A DNA stretch of 64,000 bases from Maritimibacter sp. (GTDB lineage: Bacteria; Pseudomonadota; Alphaproteobacteria; Rhodobacterales; Rhodobacteraceae): positions 3,942,001-4,006,000 of the forward strand of contig CP051232.1 of assembly GCA_017792445.1 (NCBI GenBank). Reading direction: 5' to 3'. Position 1 is the first letter of the stretch. Each line of letters opens with the position of its first letter. A program made the translations under genes and the position numbers. The notes beneath the pieces were generated by a model. That model saw nothing but the letters and a program-made list of their open reading frames with translations, was not told the DNA's origin and searched no databases. Of this stretch, positions 1 to 8,458 are shown piece by piece.

Positions 1-1
1 C

Positions 2-427
2 CTGACCACCCCCGAAGGACGGCTGGCGGGCAAGAAGCCCTCGGCCAAGGACCTTGCCGACATCGACCGCGCGGTGGGCATCCTGACCGCGCTTGGCCCC
101 GAGGACGTGGGGCAGGGCGTTGTGGTGGATGGCGGGCTGTGTCTGGGGATCGAGACGGTGCAGGGGACCGACGCGATGCTCGATTTCGTCGCCCGCACCC
201 CCGCCAAGCTGCGCCGGGGCGGCGGGGTGCTGGTGAAGGCTCCGAAGCCCGGTCAGGACCTGCGGGTCGACATGCCGGCGGTCGGCCCCGCCACGATCGA
301 GGCCGCCGCCGCCGCCGGACTGTCGGGCATCGTCATCGCGGCGGGGACCGTGTTGCTGCTGGACCGCGCCACCGTGACCGAAGCCTGCGCGGCGCGCGGC
401 ATGTTCCTGCTGTCGAGAGCGTTCTGA
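2..427 (+). CDS. lpxI: LpxI, UDP-2,3-diacylglucosamine pyrophosphatase (3' part)
   Basis: C-terminal 141 residues of LpxI (DUF1009 family); the start lies off the left edge. LpxI hydrolyses UDP-2,3-diacylglucosamine to lipid X and UMP at the inner membrane, replacing LpxH in most alphaproteobacteria. The visible part carries the family's 'GIETVQGTDAML' stretch, a 'LVKAPKPGQDLR.DMP.VGP' segment and the closing glycine-rich 'GLSGIVIAAG' with the 'RGMFL' end. Its TGA overlaps the ATG of lpxB by one base, so the two consecutive lipid A steps are translationally coupled. Assignment rests on these motifs and the neighbour. Confidence 0.9.
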   Translation: MTTPEGRLAGKKPSAKDLADIDRAVGILTALGPEDVGQGVVVDGGLCLGIETVQGTDAMLDFVARTPAKLRRGGGVLVKAPKPGQDLRVDMPAVGPATIEAAAAAGLSGIVIAAGTVLLLDRATVTEACAARGMFLLSRAF

Positions 428-1590
428 TGCGCGTGTTCGTCCTTGCCGGCGAGCCCTCGGGCGACCGCCTTGGCGGGGCGCTGATGCAGGGCCTGAAACA
501 GCTTGTGCCGGGGATCGCGTTCGACGGCATCGGCGGCCCCAACATGATCGCCGAAGGGCTGACCTCGCGCTTTCCGATGGACGAGTTGTCGGTGATGGGC
601 ATCGCCGAGGTGCTGCCGAAGTACCGCCACCTCAAGCGCCGCCTGAACCAGACGGTCGACTGGGTGATCGACACGAAGCCGGATGTTCTGCTGACCATCG
701 ACGCACCGGATTTCTCGCTGCGCGTCGCGTCGCAGGTGAAAGAGCGAAGCGATATCCGCTGTGTTCACTACGTCGCGCCGACGGTCTGGGCGTGGCGCGC
801 GGGGCGGGCGGCGAAGATGGCGCGCTATCTCGACCAGTTGCTTGCGCTGCTTCCGTTCGAGCCGCCGTATTTCGAAGAGGTAGGGCTGCGCTGCGATTTC
901 GTAGGGCATCCCGTCGCCGCCGAGCCGGTGCCCACCGACGCCGAGGTTGCCGCCTTCCGCGCCGAGGCGGGGCTGGGCGACGCGCGCACGTTGCTGGTGC
1001 TGCCCGGCTCGCGCAAGGGCGAGGTCGGGCGTTTGGCGCCGGTGTTCGGCGAGGCGCTGCGCCCGGTAATGACGCAACACCCCGACCTGCGCGTGGTCGT
1101 GCCCGCTGCGGATCACGTGGCCAGCGACGTGCTGGAGATGGTCAAGACGTGGCCCGGCGCGCCGGTGGTGCTGGACCCGCGCGGTATGCGCGGTGATGTC
1201 GCCACGGCCCGCAAACGCGCCGCCTTCCGCGCCGCCGACCTTGCGCTGGCGGCCTCGGGCACCGTGTCGCTGGAACTTGCCGCCGCGGACACGCCGATGG
1301 TCGTGGCCTATGACATGAACTGGCTGACGTGGCAGATCGCCAGCCTGATGGTGAAGCTCGACACCTACACGCTGGTGAACCTTGTCGCCGGAACTAAGGC
1401 GGTTCCGGAATACATGGGGCCCAACTGCCGGCCGCAACCGATTGCCGACGCGCTGAACCACCTGCTGTCGTCGCCCGAGGCGCTGGCAGAGCAGCACGGC
1501 GCGATGGCTGCGACGATGGACGCCCTCGGGCGCGGCGACGAGCCTCCGGGCCTGCGCGCCGCGCGGGCGGTGCTGGACGGGCTGGGCTGA
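427..1590 (+). CDS. lpxB: Lipid-A-disaccharide synthase LpxB
   Basis: 387-residue glycosyltransferase (family GT19) that joins UDP-2,3-diacylglucosamine and lipid X into the lipid A disaccharide at the cytoplasmic face of the inner membrane. The N-terminus 'VFVLAGEPSGDRLGG' is the family signature; further marks are 'VGHP' near residue 160, 'LVLPGSRKGEV' near 190 and the donor-site stretch 'ALAASGTVSLELA' near 275. Length is normal for LpxB. The start was taken at the ATG overlapping the lpxI stop; a longer open frame upstream is only shadow. It uses the product of lpxI directly upstream. Confidence 0.96.
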   Translation: MRVFVLAGEPSGDRLGGALMQGLKQLVPGIAFDGIGGPNMIAEGLTSRFPMDELSVMGIAEVLPKYRHLKRRLNQTVDWVIDTKPDVLLTIDAPDFSLRVASQVKERSDIRCVHYVAPTVWAWRAGRAAKMARYLDQLLALLPFEPPYFEEVGLRCDFVGHPVAAEPVPTDAEVAAFRAEAGLGDARTLLVLPGSRKGEVGRLAPVFGEALRPVMTQHPDLRVVVPAADHVASDVLEMVKTWPGAPVVLDPRGMRGDVATARKRAAFRAADLALAASGTVSLELAAADTPMVVAYDMNWLTWQIASLMVKLDTYTLVNLVAGTKAVPEYMGPNCRPQPIADALNHLLSSPEALAEQHGAMAATMDALGRGDEPPGLRAARAVLDGLG

Positions 1591-1644
1591 TCCGCCGCGC
1601 TTGCTGCGCTTGTCGGGCGGGCAGGGCGGCATATCTGTTGCCCC

Positions 1645-2649
1645 ATGACCACCGACGCACTCGACAGACCCCGCTTCGCCCGTGACCGTTTCAACCCGCT
1701 GCCGGGATGGGACGGCAGCGACGGCCGCGCGCGAAAGGCCGGGATCGAGATCGAGTTCGGCGGCCTGACCGAACGCGCGGCGGCGGAACTGGCGCAGAAG
1801 GAACTGGGCGGCACGCTGGAGGAACCGGCGCCGCAGTCCTTCGTGGTCAAGGAGTCTGAACTGGGCGATCTGGAGATCTACCTCGACACCGCGCTGCGCA
1901 AGAAATTCAAGGGCCAGTGGGCCCGCGCAGGGCTGGACGCCGGGCGGGCGGTCATCCCGGTCGAACTTGTGACCGCGCCGCTGGCACAGGACAAGCTTGG
2001 GCGGCTGGACGCGCTGATGCATGCGCTGAAGGCGGAAGGCGCGATCGGCACGCGGGGCGGGGTGCTTCTGGGCTTCGGGCTGCACCTGAACCCGGAACTG
2101 GCCGACAAAAGCGGTGCCGACATGCCCGCGACCGGCACCGCCTTCGCGTTTCTCGAGGAATGGTTCCGCCAGACCGACCCGGTCGACATCAGCCGCCGCC
2201 TGCTGCCCTTCACCGACCGCTACCGCCCGTCGTTGCTGGACGCGCTGGCCGAGCCGGGCGACCTGCCGGGGCTGTCCGGGTTCATGGAGATCTACCTTGA
2301 CCACGTACACAGCCGGAACCACGGGTTGGACCTGTACCCGGCGATCCGCTGGCTGGACGAGCCTCGTTTCGTGGCGCGGCACGGCGAGGATTCCAGCGTG
2401 TCGGCGCGGCCGACCTATCACTACCGCCTGCCGGACTGCCGGCTGGGCGACCCCGATTGGACCGTGGCCTATGAGTGGAACCGCTGGCAGCTGGTCGAAC
2501 AGGTGGCGCGGATGCCCGGCCTTCTGGACGCGCTGCGCGAGGACTGGCGCGGGCGGGGCTGGCTGCGGAACCGCGTGCGCGGCGGATGGGCGTCGGCCGT
2601 CGACGAGCGGCTGCGCGAGGCAGGGCTGATCGAAAGGGGCGACGCATGA
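1645..2649 (+). CDS. Amidoligase-family protein (PF12224 type)
   Basis: 334 residues. Near residue 33 the 'AGIEIEFGGL' motif matches the ATP-grasp/glutamine-synthetase-like amidoligase family ('G.E.E', metal/ATP site), followed by 'VVKESELGDLEIYLD' and a late 'GFGLHLNPE' segment whose histidine is typical of the family. Members are predicted from comparative genomics to form amide bonds on small molecules or peptides; no member of this subgroup has, to my knowledge, a settled substrate. The stop overlaps the start of the glutamine amidotransferase gene (ATGA), a recurring pairing for this family, which suggests that one protein makes and the other hydrolyses or transfers an amide. The family call is fairly firm, the substrate unknown. 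Confidence 0.8.
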   Translation: MTTDALDRPRFARDRFNPLPGWDGSDGRARKAGIEIEFGGLTERAAAELAQKELGGTLEEPAPQSFVVKESELGDLEIYLDTALRKKFKGQWARAGLDAGRAVIPVELVTAPLAQDKLGRLDALMHALKAEGAIGTRGGVLLGFGLHLNPELADKSGADMPATGTAFAFLEEWFRQTDPVDISRRLLPFTDRYRPSLLDALAEPGDLPGLSGFMEIYLDHVHSRNHGLDLYPAIRWLDEPRFVARHGEDSSVSARPTYHYRLPDCRLGDPDWTVAYEWNRWQLVEQVARMPGLLDALREDWRGRGWLRNRVRGGWASAVDERLREAGLIERGDA

Positions 2650-3368
2650 GCCGCCCGATCATCGGCGTCACCACCTCGCAGCGGTCGGGCTGGCGGATCT
2701 TTCCGCTGGTGGCGCTGAACATCCACCTTGCGGGCGGGCGCGCGGTGCGCTGGGGCGTGAACCGGGCGCCCGATCTGGACGCGGTGCATGGCATCGTGAT
2801 CGGCGGCGGCGACGACATCTCGCCGGATGTCTATGGCGGGCAGTTGATGGCCTCGGCCCGGCTGGACCCCGCACGCGACACGCTGGAACGCGCGCTGTGC
2901 TGCGCCGCCTTCGAACAGAACATCCCCGTGCTTGGGATCTGCCGGGGCAGCCAGATGCTGAACGTCGCGCTTGGCGGCGATCTGCATCAGGACGCGTTCT
3001 CGGTCTATGAGAACTCGCGGCGCTATAAGACGATCCTGCCGCGCCGGCGGGTGCAGGTGGTCGAGGGCACGCGGCTGGAAGGCATCGCGGGCAAGCGCGA
3101 GATGAAGGTGAACGCGCTGCACTCGCAGTCCGTGGCGCGGTTGGGCCGGGGGCTGGAAGTCGCGGCGCGGGACGAGGGTGGGATGATCCAGGCGATCGAG
3201 CGGGTGCGCGATCCCTTCGCGCTTGGCGTCCAATGGCACCCCGAGCACCTGTTCTACCGCAAGCGCCAGCGGGCGATCTTCCGGGCGCTGGTCCACGCGG
3301 CCGGGGCTTACCGCGAGACGCGGGACCAGTTCGCGGCGGTGGACCGGGGGATGCCCGTCACGGGGTGA
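2646..3368 (+). CDS. Class I glutamine amidotransferase / gamma-glutamyl-GABA hydrolase-like (peptidase C26)
   Basis: 240 residues starting at an ATG inside the previous stop. The triad of the class I amidotransferase fold is visible: nucleophile Cys99 in 'LGICRGSQMLN', and the late 'QWHPEHLF' His-x-Glu. An internal 'NALHSQSV' segment matches PuuD-type gamma-glutamyl hydrolases. An oxyanion/Gly segment 'VIGGGDDISPDVYGG' lies near residue 52. Translational coupling with the amidoligase implies a joint pathway; either ammonia supply or hydrolysis of a gamma-glutamyl amide fits. The substrate cannot be read from the sequence. Confidence 0.85.
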   Translation: MSRPIIGVTTSQRSGWRIFPLVALNIHLAGGRAVRWGVNRAPDLDAVHGIVIGGGDDISPDVYGGQLMASARLDPARDTLERALCCAAFEQNIPVLGICRGSQMLNVALGGDLHQDAFSVYENSRRYKTILPRRRVQVVEGTRLEGIAGKREMKVNALHSQSVARLGRGLEVAARDEGGMIQAIERVRDPFALGVQWHPEHLFYRKRQRAIFRALVHAAGAYRETRDQFAAVDRGMPVTG

Positions 3369-3447
3369 ACGGCCCTTCGGAGTCGCGGCAGGGACGGCCC
3401 TTTGGGCCGTGGCCTCCGGCGGGGATATTTATGGACCAAAGAAGCGG

Positions 3448-4230
3448 TCAGCCGCGTTCCAGCCGCTCGATGAGCGCGGGAAGGTCTGCGACGGTGTCGA
3501 TCATGTAATCCGCGCCCGCCTCGCGCAGGACGCGCGCCGCGCCTTCCCTGAAGGTGTCCAGTTCCGCCTCGGAGCACTCGGCCAGTTCCTCGGGCGTCTT
3601 GCCGACGAAGTTGCCGGACAGGGCGAGACCCACGGTGACGCAGCCCGCCGCGCGGCCCTCGGCGATGCCGGGGGCGGTGTCGTCGACCTTGATCACCGCG
3701 TCGGGCGGGTAGACGCCGAGATCGACGAAGCACTTGTACATGCCCAGCGGTCCGGGACGGCCCTCGGACAGATCGTCCGAGCAGACGAGGTTGTCGGGGC
3801 TGTAGCCCTGCGCCGCGGCGACGGGCAGGACGCGCTCCATGATCGAGCGGGTGTAGCCGGTGGTGGAGCCGATCTTCATCCCGCGCCCGCGCAGGTAGGC
3901 CACGGTTTCCAGCGCGCCGGGGACGAGGTCGGCATAGTCGGCGGCGACCTCCTCGTTCATCGGCACGAAGACCTTGTAGACGCGGTCGACGTCGGCGTCG
4001 GTCGGCGCTGCGCCGTACTGGGCCTCCCATGCGGCGGCGATCTCGGGCATGTCCATCATCGCGCGGATGTGGTCCCACTTGGCCGAGCCCATGGGCCCGC
4101 GCGCCTGATCGATGGTGACCGGGATGCCGAACTGCTCGAACGCCTTCACGAAAACGCCCATCGGTGCGAACGAGCCGAAATCCACCATCGTGCCCGCCCA
4201 GTCGAACACCGCTGCCTTGAACTTGCTCAT
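3448..4230 (-). CDS. phnX: Phosphonoacetaldehyde hydrolase PhnX
   Basis: 260-residue HAD-superfamily enzyme that splits phosphonoacetaldehyde into acetaldehyde and phosphate. The HAD nucleophile is Asp10 in '[10 protein letters not shown]', and the Schiff-base lysine specific to PhnX is Lys51 in '[11 protein letters not shown]'. The late motif '[11 protein letters not shown]' gives the acidic magnesium ligands. Its ATG overlaps the stop of phnW by four bases, so the two enzymes of the 2-aminoethylphosphonate route are made together. Length is standard for PhnX. Confidence 0.95.
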   Translation of the reverse strand: MSKFKAAVFDWAGTMVDFGSFAPMGVFVKAFEQFGIPVTIDQARGPMGSAKWDHIRAMMDMPEIAAAWEAQYGAAPTDADVDRVYKVFVPMNEEVAADYADLVPGALETVAYLRGRGMKIGSTTGYTRSIMERVLPVAAAQGYSPDNLVCSDDLSEGRPGPLGMYKCFVDLGVYPPDAVIKVDDTAPGIAEGRAAGCVTVGLALSGNFVGKTPEELAECSEAELDTFREGAARVLREAGADYMIDTVADLPALIERLERG

Positions 4231-5408
4231 GCCGCCTCTGCCTGTTTGTTGCGTTCTTCCAGTGCCGCCGGAGGCGGCGCGGCGTCGGTGACGCCCATTT
4301 CTGCCAGCGTCTGCGCCACCGCCTGCACCACCTTGTCCATCACGGCCGCGTCCATCCGGCCGATGTGGCCAAGGCGGAAGCTGTCCACCAGCGTCAGCTT
4401 GCCGGGGTAGATGATGAAGCCACGCGCCTTCATGCCGTCGTAGAACGGCTGGAACGAAAAGGCCGGGTCGGCGGGGCAGAAGAAGGTGGTGATGATCGGC
4501 GACAGCCAGCGGTCTTCCAGCAGCGTCTCGAAGCCCAGCCCGCGCATGCCCTTGACCAGCGTATCGCGGTTGGCCGTGTAGCGCGCGCCACGCGCCGCGA
4601 CGCCGCCCTCGGCCTCGTGGATGCGCAGCGCCTCGAGAAAGGCGGCGACGGCGTGTGTGGGCGGGGTATAGCGCCACTGGCCCGTCTTCTCCATCGTCGC
4701 CCATTGCGCGTGGAGATCCAGCGCAAGCGAGTGCGCGTTGCCCTTCGCGGCCTCCAGCGCCTCGGTGCGGACCAGCACGAAGCCGAAGCCGGGCACACCC
4801 TCGATGCACTTGTTGGCCGAGGACACAAGCGCCTGATACCGGATCTCGGTCGGCGGCAGGGCGATGGCGCCAAAGGCGGACATCGAGTCGATCAGCAATT
4901 CGCGGCCCGCCGCCTCGACCGCCTGCGCGATTTCGGGGACCGGGTTCAGGATGCCCGACGAGGTTTCACAGTGGATCGCGACGACATGGGTGATGGCGGG
5001 ATCGGCGGCGAGGATCGCCGCGATCTCGGATCCGCGGGGCGGCAGGTAGTCGCCCTTGTCCAGCACCTCGACCGCGCGGCCCGCGTAACGCAGGCTTTCC
5101 GCTGCGCGCTGGCCGTAGGCGCCGTTGGCAAGCACCAGCGCCTTTCCGTCCTTCGGCACCAGCGTGCCCAGCATCGCCTCGACCGAAAACGAGCCAGAGC
5201 CCTGCATCGGTACACAGGTGAAGGCGTCCGGACCGTCGCCCAGCATCGCCACCAGCCGCGTCCGCAGTTCCGCCGTCATGGCGCGGAAATCGCCGTCCCA
5301 GCTGCCCCAGTCGCGCAGCATCGCCTGCTTCACCTCGTAAGAGGTCGTCAGCGGCCCCGGGGTCAGAAGGTAGGGCTCTCCAAGGCGGGGGGGCTCGAAT
5401 GTGGGCAT
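4227..5408 (-). CDS. phnW: 2-Aminoethylphosphonate--pyruvate transaminase PhnW
   Basis: 393-residue class V aminotransferase that converts 2-aminoethylphosphonate and pyruvate into phosphonoacetaldehyde and alanine. The N-terminus '[11 protein letters not shown]' and '[12 protein letters not shown]' are PhnW signatures; the PLP lysine is Lys200 in '[14 protein letters not shown]'. I chose the ATG at the MPTFEPP start, which aligns with the family. Coupled to phnX. No phosphonate transporter or C-P lyase gene is in the window, so uptake must be encoded elsewhere. A short direct repeat sits about 35 bases upstream and may be the operator. Confidence 0.95.
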   Translation of the reverse strand: MPTFEPPRLGEPYLLTPGPLTTSYEVKQAMLRDWGSWDGDFRAMTAELRTRLVAMLGDGPDAFTCVPMQGSGSFSVEAMLGTLVPKDGKALVLANGAYGQRAAESLRYAGRAVEVLDKGDYLPPRGSEIAAILAADPAITHVVAIHCETSSGILNPVPEIAQAVEAAGRELLIDSMSAFGAIALPPTEIRYQALVSSANKCIEGVPGFGFVLVRTEALEAAKGNAHSLALDLHAQWATMEKTGQWRYTPPTHAVAAFLEALRIHEAEGGVAARGARYTANRDTLVKGMRGLGFETLLEDRWLSPIITTFFCPADPAFSFQPFYDGMKARGFIIYPGKLTLVDSFRLGHIGRMDAAVMDKVVQAVAQTLAEMGVTDAAPPPAALEERNKQAEAA

Positions 5409-5440
5409 GTCTGGTCTCGGCGTCTTCGGAGTCGCCGTAT

Positions 5441-5456
5441 CTATACAACTAGACAA
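5441..5456 (-). promoter_or_regulatory. Direct repeat upstream of phnW, candidate operator
   Basis: On the minus strand two adjacent octamers, TTGTCTAG and TTGTATAG, differ at one base and lie 33-48 bases before the phnW start. The core resembles the GT.TA.AC pattern of HutC-subfamily GntR regulators, the group that includes PhnF. No GntR gene lies nearby, so the assignment is inference. Confidence 0.35.
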
Positions 5457-5504
5457 GACTACGTGTCGAGAGCATGTGAACGGACGCTTGGCCCCAACGC
5501 GAAA

Positions 5505-5529
5505 CGCCCGGGCCGCAGGGGCCCGGGCG
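5505..5529 (-). terminator. Stem-loop 3' of the TonB receptor
   Basis: A perfect 10-bp stem CGCCCGGGCC/GGCCCGGGCG with a 5-base loop, 28 bases past the stop of the TonB-dependent receptor. On the minus strand it is followed by only TTTC, so the U-tract is short. Confidence 0.6.
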
Positions 5530-5556
5530 CTGTTGCAAACCACCGTCAGGCGGGTG

Positions 5557-7515
5557 TCAGAACTTGACCGTCGCGGTCAGGCCGAAGGTGCGGCCGGGTT
5601 CGGTCAGCGGCGTCACGGTGGTGACGTCGATGCCGTCCGAGCTGCGCGCCGAATAGGTTTCGTTGAACACGTTGCGCACGTCGAAGCGGATCTCGAGGTT
5701 CTCGATCTGCGGCGGCGTGTAGGTCGCGTAAAGGTTCAGCACCTCGTAGCCGGGCAGCGGGATGGCCGCGTCATCGTTGTCCAGCGCGATCTCGGCGGAC
5801 CCGCCGATGCCCCACTGGTCGTTGATGGCCCAGCCGGCTTCCAGCGCGAAGAGATGCCCGATCGGACGGCCGATGTAGTACGCGGTCGAGCCGATGGTTT
5901 CCTCGTCCAGTTCGACGTCGGCGAAGGTGTAGTTGATCGACGCAAAGCCGCTGTCCCAGCCATAGCGGAGCGCCGCTTCGTAGCCCTGCGAGGTCATGTC
6001 CGAGGTTTGGCCACGCGCGCCCGCGGTGGGCAGGACGGCGGCGATATCCTCGATATCGGTCTGGAACAGCGCCGCGCTCCAGGTCCACGGACCGCTGGCA
6101 TAGCGCAGGCCTATACGGGCCGCTGTCGCGCGCGAGGGCTTCAGGCCGGTGTAGTCCCAGTCGGTGCCGAAGTTGATCAGCGCGGCCTCGCCCAGTTCGT
6201 AGCCGCCGAAGCTGGTGGCCCAACCGGCGTTCAGCGTCAGGCGGTCGCTCAGGATGACGTCGACCGCGGCATTCAGGCTGAAATCGCCGTCTTCGAATTC
6301 GCTGCCATCTGCGCCGGTGAAGGTGTTCCAGTCATAGCGGGCGCCGTAGCTGACCGAGAAGATCTCGTTCAGATCCTGCCGGGCCTGCGCGAAAACGCCG
6401 ACGTTGGTCACCTTTTCCGTGCCCGAGCTGCCGAATGGCCCCGGCCCGCGACCCTCGCCCTCGGCGGTGTCGTGGTAAAAGTCGAGACCGGCGGTGACGG
6501 TGCCGTTGGCGATGGTGAACTCGTTCTCGAAGGTGCCCGAGAAGCTGGTGTTGATGCCGTAGACGCCGCTGACGTCGACTTCCTGCTCGTTGTAGGTCAG
6601 CTGGACCGTCGGGGCGAACCAGCCGGTGGGCGCTTCGTTGGTGTAGGTCAGGATGTACGAGCGGCGCTCGGACAGACCGTCGACCAGCACGTTCTCGCGG
6701 CCCGGCACCAGTGCGAAGTCGGGGCGCAGGAAGTAGATCCCGCCGGGACCGGGCTGCGCCATGCGTTCGCCGCTGTCCTTGGTGTCGGAGGCCGAGAACT
6801 CGAAGCGATGGCCGCTGTCGGTGGTGTAGGCCAGTTTCAGCATGTAGTCGTCGAAGTCCGCCTCGGTGCCGCCGATCACGGTGCCGTCGCCGTCTTCGTA
6901 CGAGTCGCCGTCCTGACGCGTGGCGCTCAGCAGGTACTCGAACCCGCCCAGCTGGCCGAACAGCGCGAGGCTGGCGCGGTAGCCGGGGCCGTTGTCGTAG
7001 GCGCCGACCTTGAACAGGCCGCCGAAGGTGTCGCCGGCTTCCAGCAGGTCGCGGGCGTCCACGGTTTCATAGGCGATGGCGCCGGCCAGCGCGCCCGGTC
7101 CGGCGTCGGCGGGGGCGAGACCCTTGCTGACCTCGATGGCTTTCAGCAGGAACGGGTCGATCAGGACGTTGCCGGTGTGGTGGAAGGCCGACTTGTTCTG
7201 ACGCGCGCCATCGATGGTGACCGACAGAAGGCTTTCCTCGATGCCGTTCACGAAGACCTTCTGCGCGATCGGGGTGCCGCCGCTGACGGTGACCGAGGAT
7301 TCACCCGCGAACACGTCCTTGATCGTCGCCGGGTTGCGGCCCTCGATTTCTTCGCTGGTGATTTCGTCGTTGCCGAGGTTCGCCTGAGCGTCGGCGGCCT
7401 CGATCCGGATGGTGCCGAGGAAGGCGTAGTCTTCTTCGGAGTTCTGCGCCGAGGCGGTGCCAGCGGCGATAAGCGCGGTCGTGGCCAGAAGGCCCGCCAG
7501 CGTGGAGCGTGTCAT
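5557..7515 (-). CDS. TonB-dependent outer-membrane receptor
   Basis: 652 residues. A signal peptide ends at about 'AAGTASA-QN'; the plug domain follows (roughly 50-150, with '[17 protein letters not shown]' and '[19 protein letters not shown]') and then a 22-strand-type barrel ending in the outer-membrane signature '[10 protein letters not shown]'. It imports a ligand through energy from TonB-ExbBD. The plug most resembles haem/ferric-siderophore receptors, but the ligand is not readable; no transport ABC genes or haem proteins are next to it. The 5' leader holds two inverted repeats (7523-7553 and 7716-7732), which may mean post-transcriptional or metal-dependent control. The convergence with phnW is probably accidental. 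Confidence 0.88.
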   Translation of the reverse strand: MTRSTLAGLLATTALIAAGTASAQNSEEDYAFLGTIRIEAADAQANLGNDEITSEEIEGRNPATIKDVFAGESSVTVSGGTPIAQKVFVNGIEESLLSVTIDGARQNKSAFHHTGNVLIDPFLLKAIEVSKGLAPADAGPGALAGAIAYETVDARDLLEAGDTFGGLFKVGAYDNGPGYRASLALFGQLGGFEYLLSATRQDGDSYEDGDGTVIGGTEADFDDYMLKLAYTTDSGHRFEFSASDTKDSGERMAQPGPGGIYFLRPDFALVPGRENVLVDGLSERRSYILTYTNEAPTGWFAPTVQLTYNEQEVDVSGVYGINTSFSGTFENEFTIANGTVTAGLDFYHDTAEGEGRGPGPFGSSGTEKVTNVGVFAQARQDLNEIFSVSYGARYDWNTFTGADGSEFEDGDFSLNAAVDVILSDRLTLNAGWATSFGGYELGEAALINFGTDWDYTGLKPSRATAARIGLRYASGPWTWSAALFQTDIEDIAAVLPTAGARGQTSDMTSQGYEAALRYGWDSGFASINYTFADVELDEETIGSTAYYIGRPIGHLFALEAGWAINDQWGIGGSAEIALDNDDAAIPLPGYEVLNLYATYTPPQIENLEIRFDVRNVFNETYSARSSDGIDVTTVTPLTEPGRTFGLTATVKF

Positions 7516-7522
7516 GGATTGT

Positions 7523-7553
7523 CCCCCAGGAGTTTCCGTATTCTTGCTGGGGG
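7523..7553 (-). promoter_or_regulatory. Inverted repeat over the ribosome-binding region of the TonB receptor gene
   Basis: CCCCCAG and CTGGGGG, 17 bases apart, are perfectly complementary. On the minus strand the proximal arm CTGGGGG ends 7 bases before the ATG and contains the only purine-rich stretch that could serve as Shine-Dalgarno, so folding would hide it. Sequence observation; regulatory role is inferred. Confidence 0.35.
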
Positions 7554-7715
7554 CGGTCTGTGCACGCTGGCCTGGCTGTTGCCGGATTTCCTAGTGAACG
7601 ACTCAGGTATTGGGAAGACGCGGAGATTGCACCGCGCGATGGCTGCGCGGGCATTGTTGCCAAGGTGTCACAATCGCGAGGATGCGGGTTTCGATTTGTG
7701 ATATATGGCGGGGGT

Positions 7716-7732
7716 TTAATGCGGATTATTAA
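7716..7732. repeat. AT-rich palindrome in the TonB receptor leader
   Basis: TTAAT and ATTAA flank a 7-base spacer in a locally AT-rich stretch about 200 bases upstream of the receptor start and 43 bases past the HD gene stop. It could be an operator for a metal-responsive regulator. It does not match the Irr element (TTAGAA-N3-TTCTAA). Confidence 0.3.
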
Positions 7733-7774
7733 CGCAGAGTAAGAACGTGGCCGTCGCTATGCCGTGCGGGGTCG

Positions 7775-8374
7775 TCACGCGTCGCTCGACCCTAGAAACG
7801 CCGCCAGTTTCGGCCTTAGCCACGCCCACAGGCCGGGGGCGCCGCGCGACAGGGGGCGGCCAATGCGGGTGTCGAGCTTCTCAAGCGTCACGTCATAGCC
7901 GCGCCAGCCAAGGCCGTTGCCCGCAAGGTTGGTCACCGGGCTTTGGAAGCGGTCGATGGCCTTGGCGAAGACGGCGTCCGGCGTCTCGGCGGCTTCGAAC
8001 TCGTCCCAGAGCGCGCGGAAGTCGTCGCGCTGGTCGTCGGGCAGCAGGCCGAACAGGCGGTCGGCGGCGGCTTTCTCGGCCTTCTCCTGCGCCGCGTGGT
8101 CGACATTGCCGTGGATCGGGTGATCGCCCGCGTCGATCTCGACGATGTCGTGTAGCAGCAGCATCCGGATCACGCGGTCGATGCGCACCTCGGGCCCGGC
8201 CTGATCGGCCAGCACCAGCGCATACAGCATCACGTGCCACGAGTGTTCAGCCGAATTCTCGCGGCGCGAGCCGTCGATCAGCGGCGTGGCGCGGAGGATC
8301 GACTTCAGCTTGTCGGTTTCCTTGAGGAACGCGACCTGCGCGTCGAGGCGGGGGGAGGTGTCCGAGGCGGTCAT
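7775..8374 (-). CDS. HD-domain phosphohydrolase (YfbR / HD_3 type)
   Basis: 199 residues from the ATG at MTASDTSP. The HD metal site is visible as 'ENSAEHSWHVM' (His), 'LLLHDIVEIDAGD' (His-Asp) and a late 'KAIDRF' Asp. This is the HD_3 family that includes 5'-deoxynucleotidases such as YfbR, and it would dephosphorylate deoxynucleoside monophosphates in the cytoplasm. The stretch between its start and the terminator of the upstream hydrolase suggests separate transcription. Substrate preference is not decidable here. Confidence 0.85.
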   Translation of the reverse strand: MTASDTSPRLDAQVAFLKETDKLKSILRATPLIDGSRRENSAEHSWHVMLYALVLADQAGPEVRIDRVIRMLLLHDIVEIDAGDHPIHGNVDHAAQEKAEKAAADRLFGLLPDDQRDDFRALWDEFEAAETPDAVFAKAIDRFQSPVTNLAGNGLGWRGYDVTLEKLDTRIGRPLSRGAPGLWAWLRPKLAAFLGSSDA

Positions 8375-8400
8375 GCGGGCATCTACGCGGGGTGCGGCGC

Positions 8401-8429
8401 AAAAGAAAAGACCCGCCGGGAAGGGCGGG
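8401..8429 (-). terminator. Rho-independent terminator of the alpha/beta hydrolase gene
   Basis: A GGCGGG/CCCGCC stem followed on the minus strand by TCTTTTCTTTT, 30 bases past the hydrolase stop and just upstream of the HD gene start. Confidence 0.75.
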
Positions 8430-8458
8430 CCTTTCTGCATGCGAAACGCAGGATGCGC

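Noticed and set aside
5401-7701. Long open frame on the plus strand opposite the TonB receptor
   Set aside because: It mirrors the receptor codons, lacks a ribosome site and any domain, and is a GC-rich antisense shadow. The same holds for the long frames opposite gyrA (49728-52274) and mfd (55661-58768) and for 253-2421.
7509-7742. 77-codon frame upstream of the TonB receptor
   Set aside because: Overlaps the receptor start and leader repeats, no recognisable protein, poor start region.
7516-7774. Cobalamin or TPP riboswitch in the TonB receptor leader
   Set aside because: I looked for the B12-box and THI-box cores on the minus strand and found neither.
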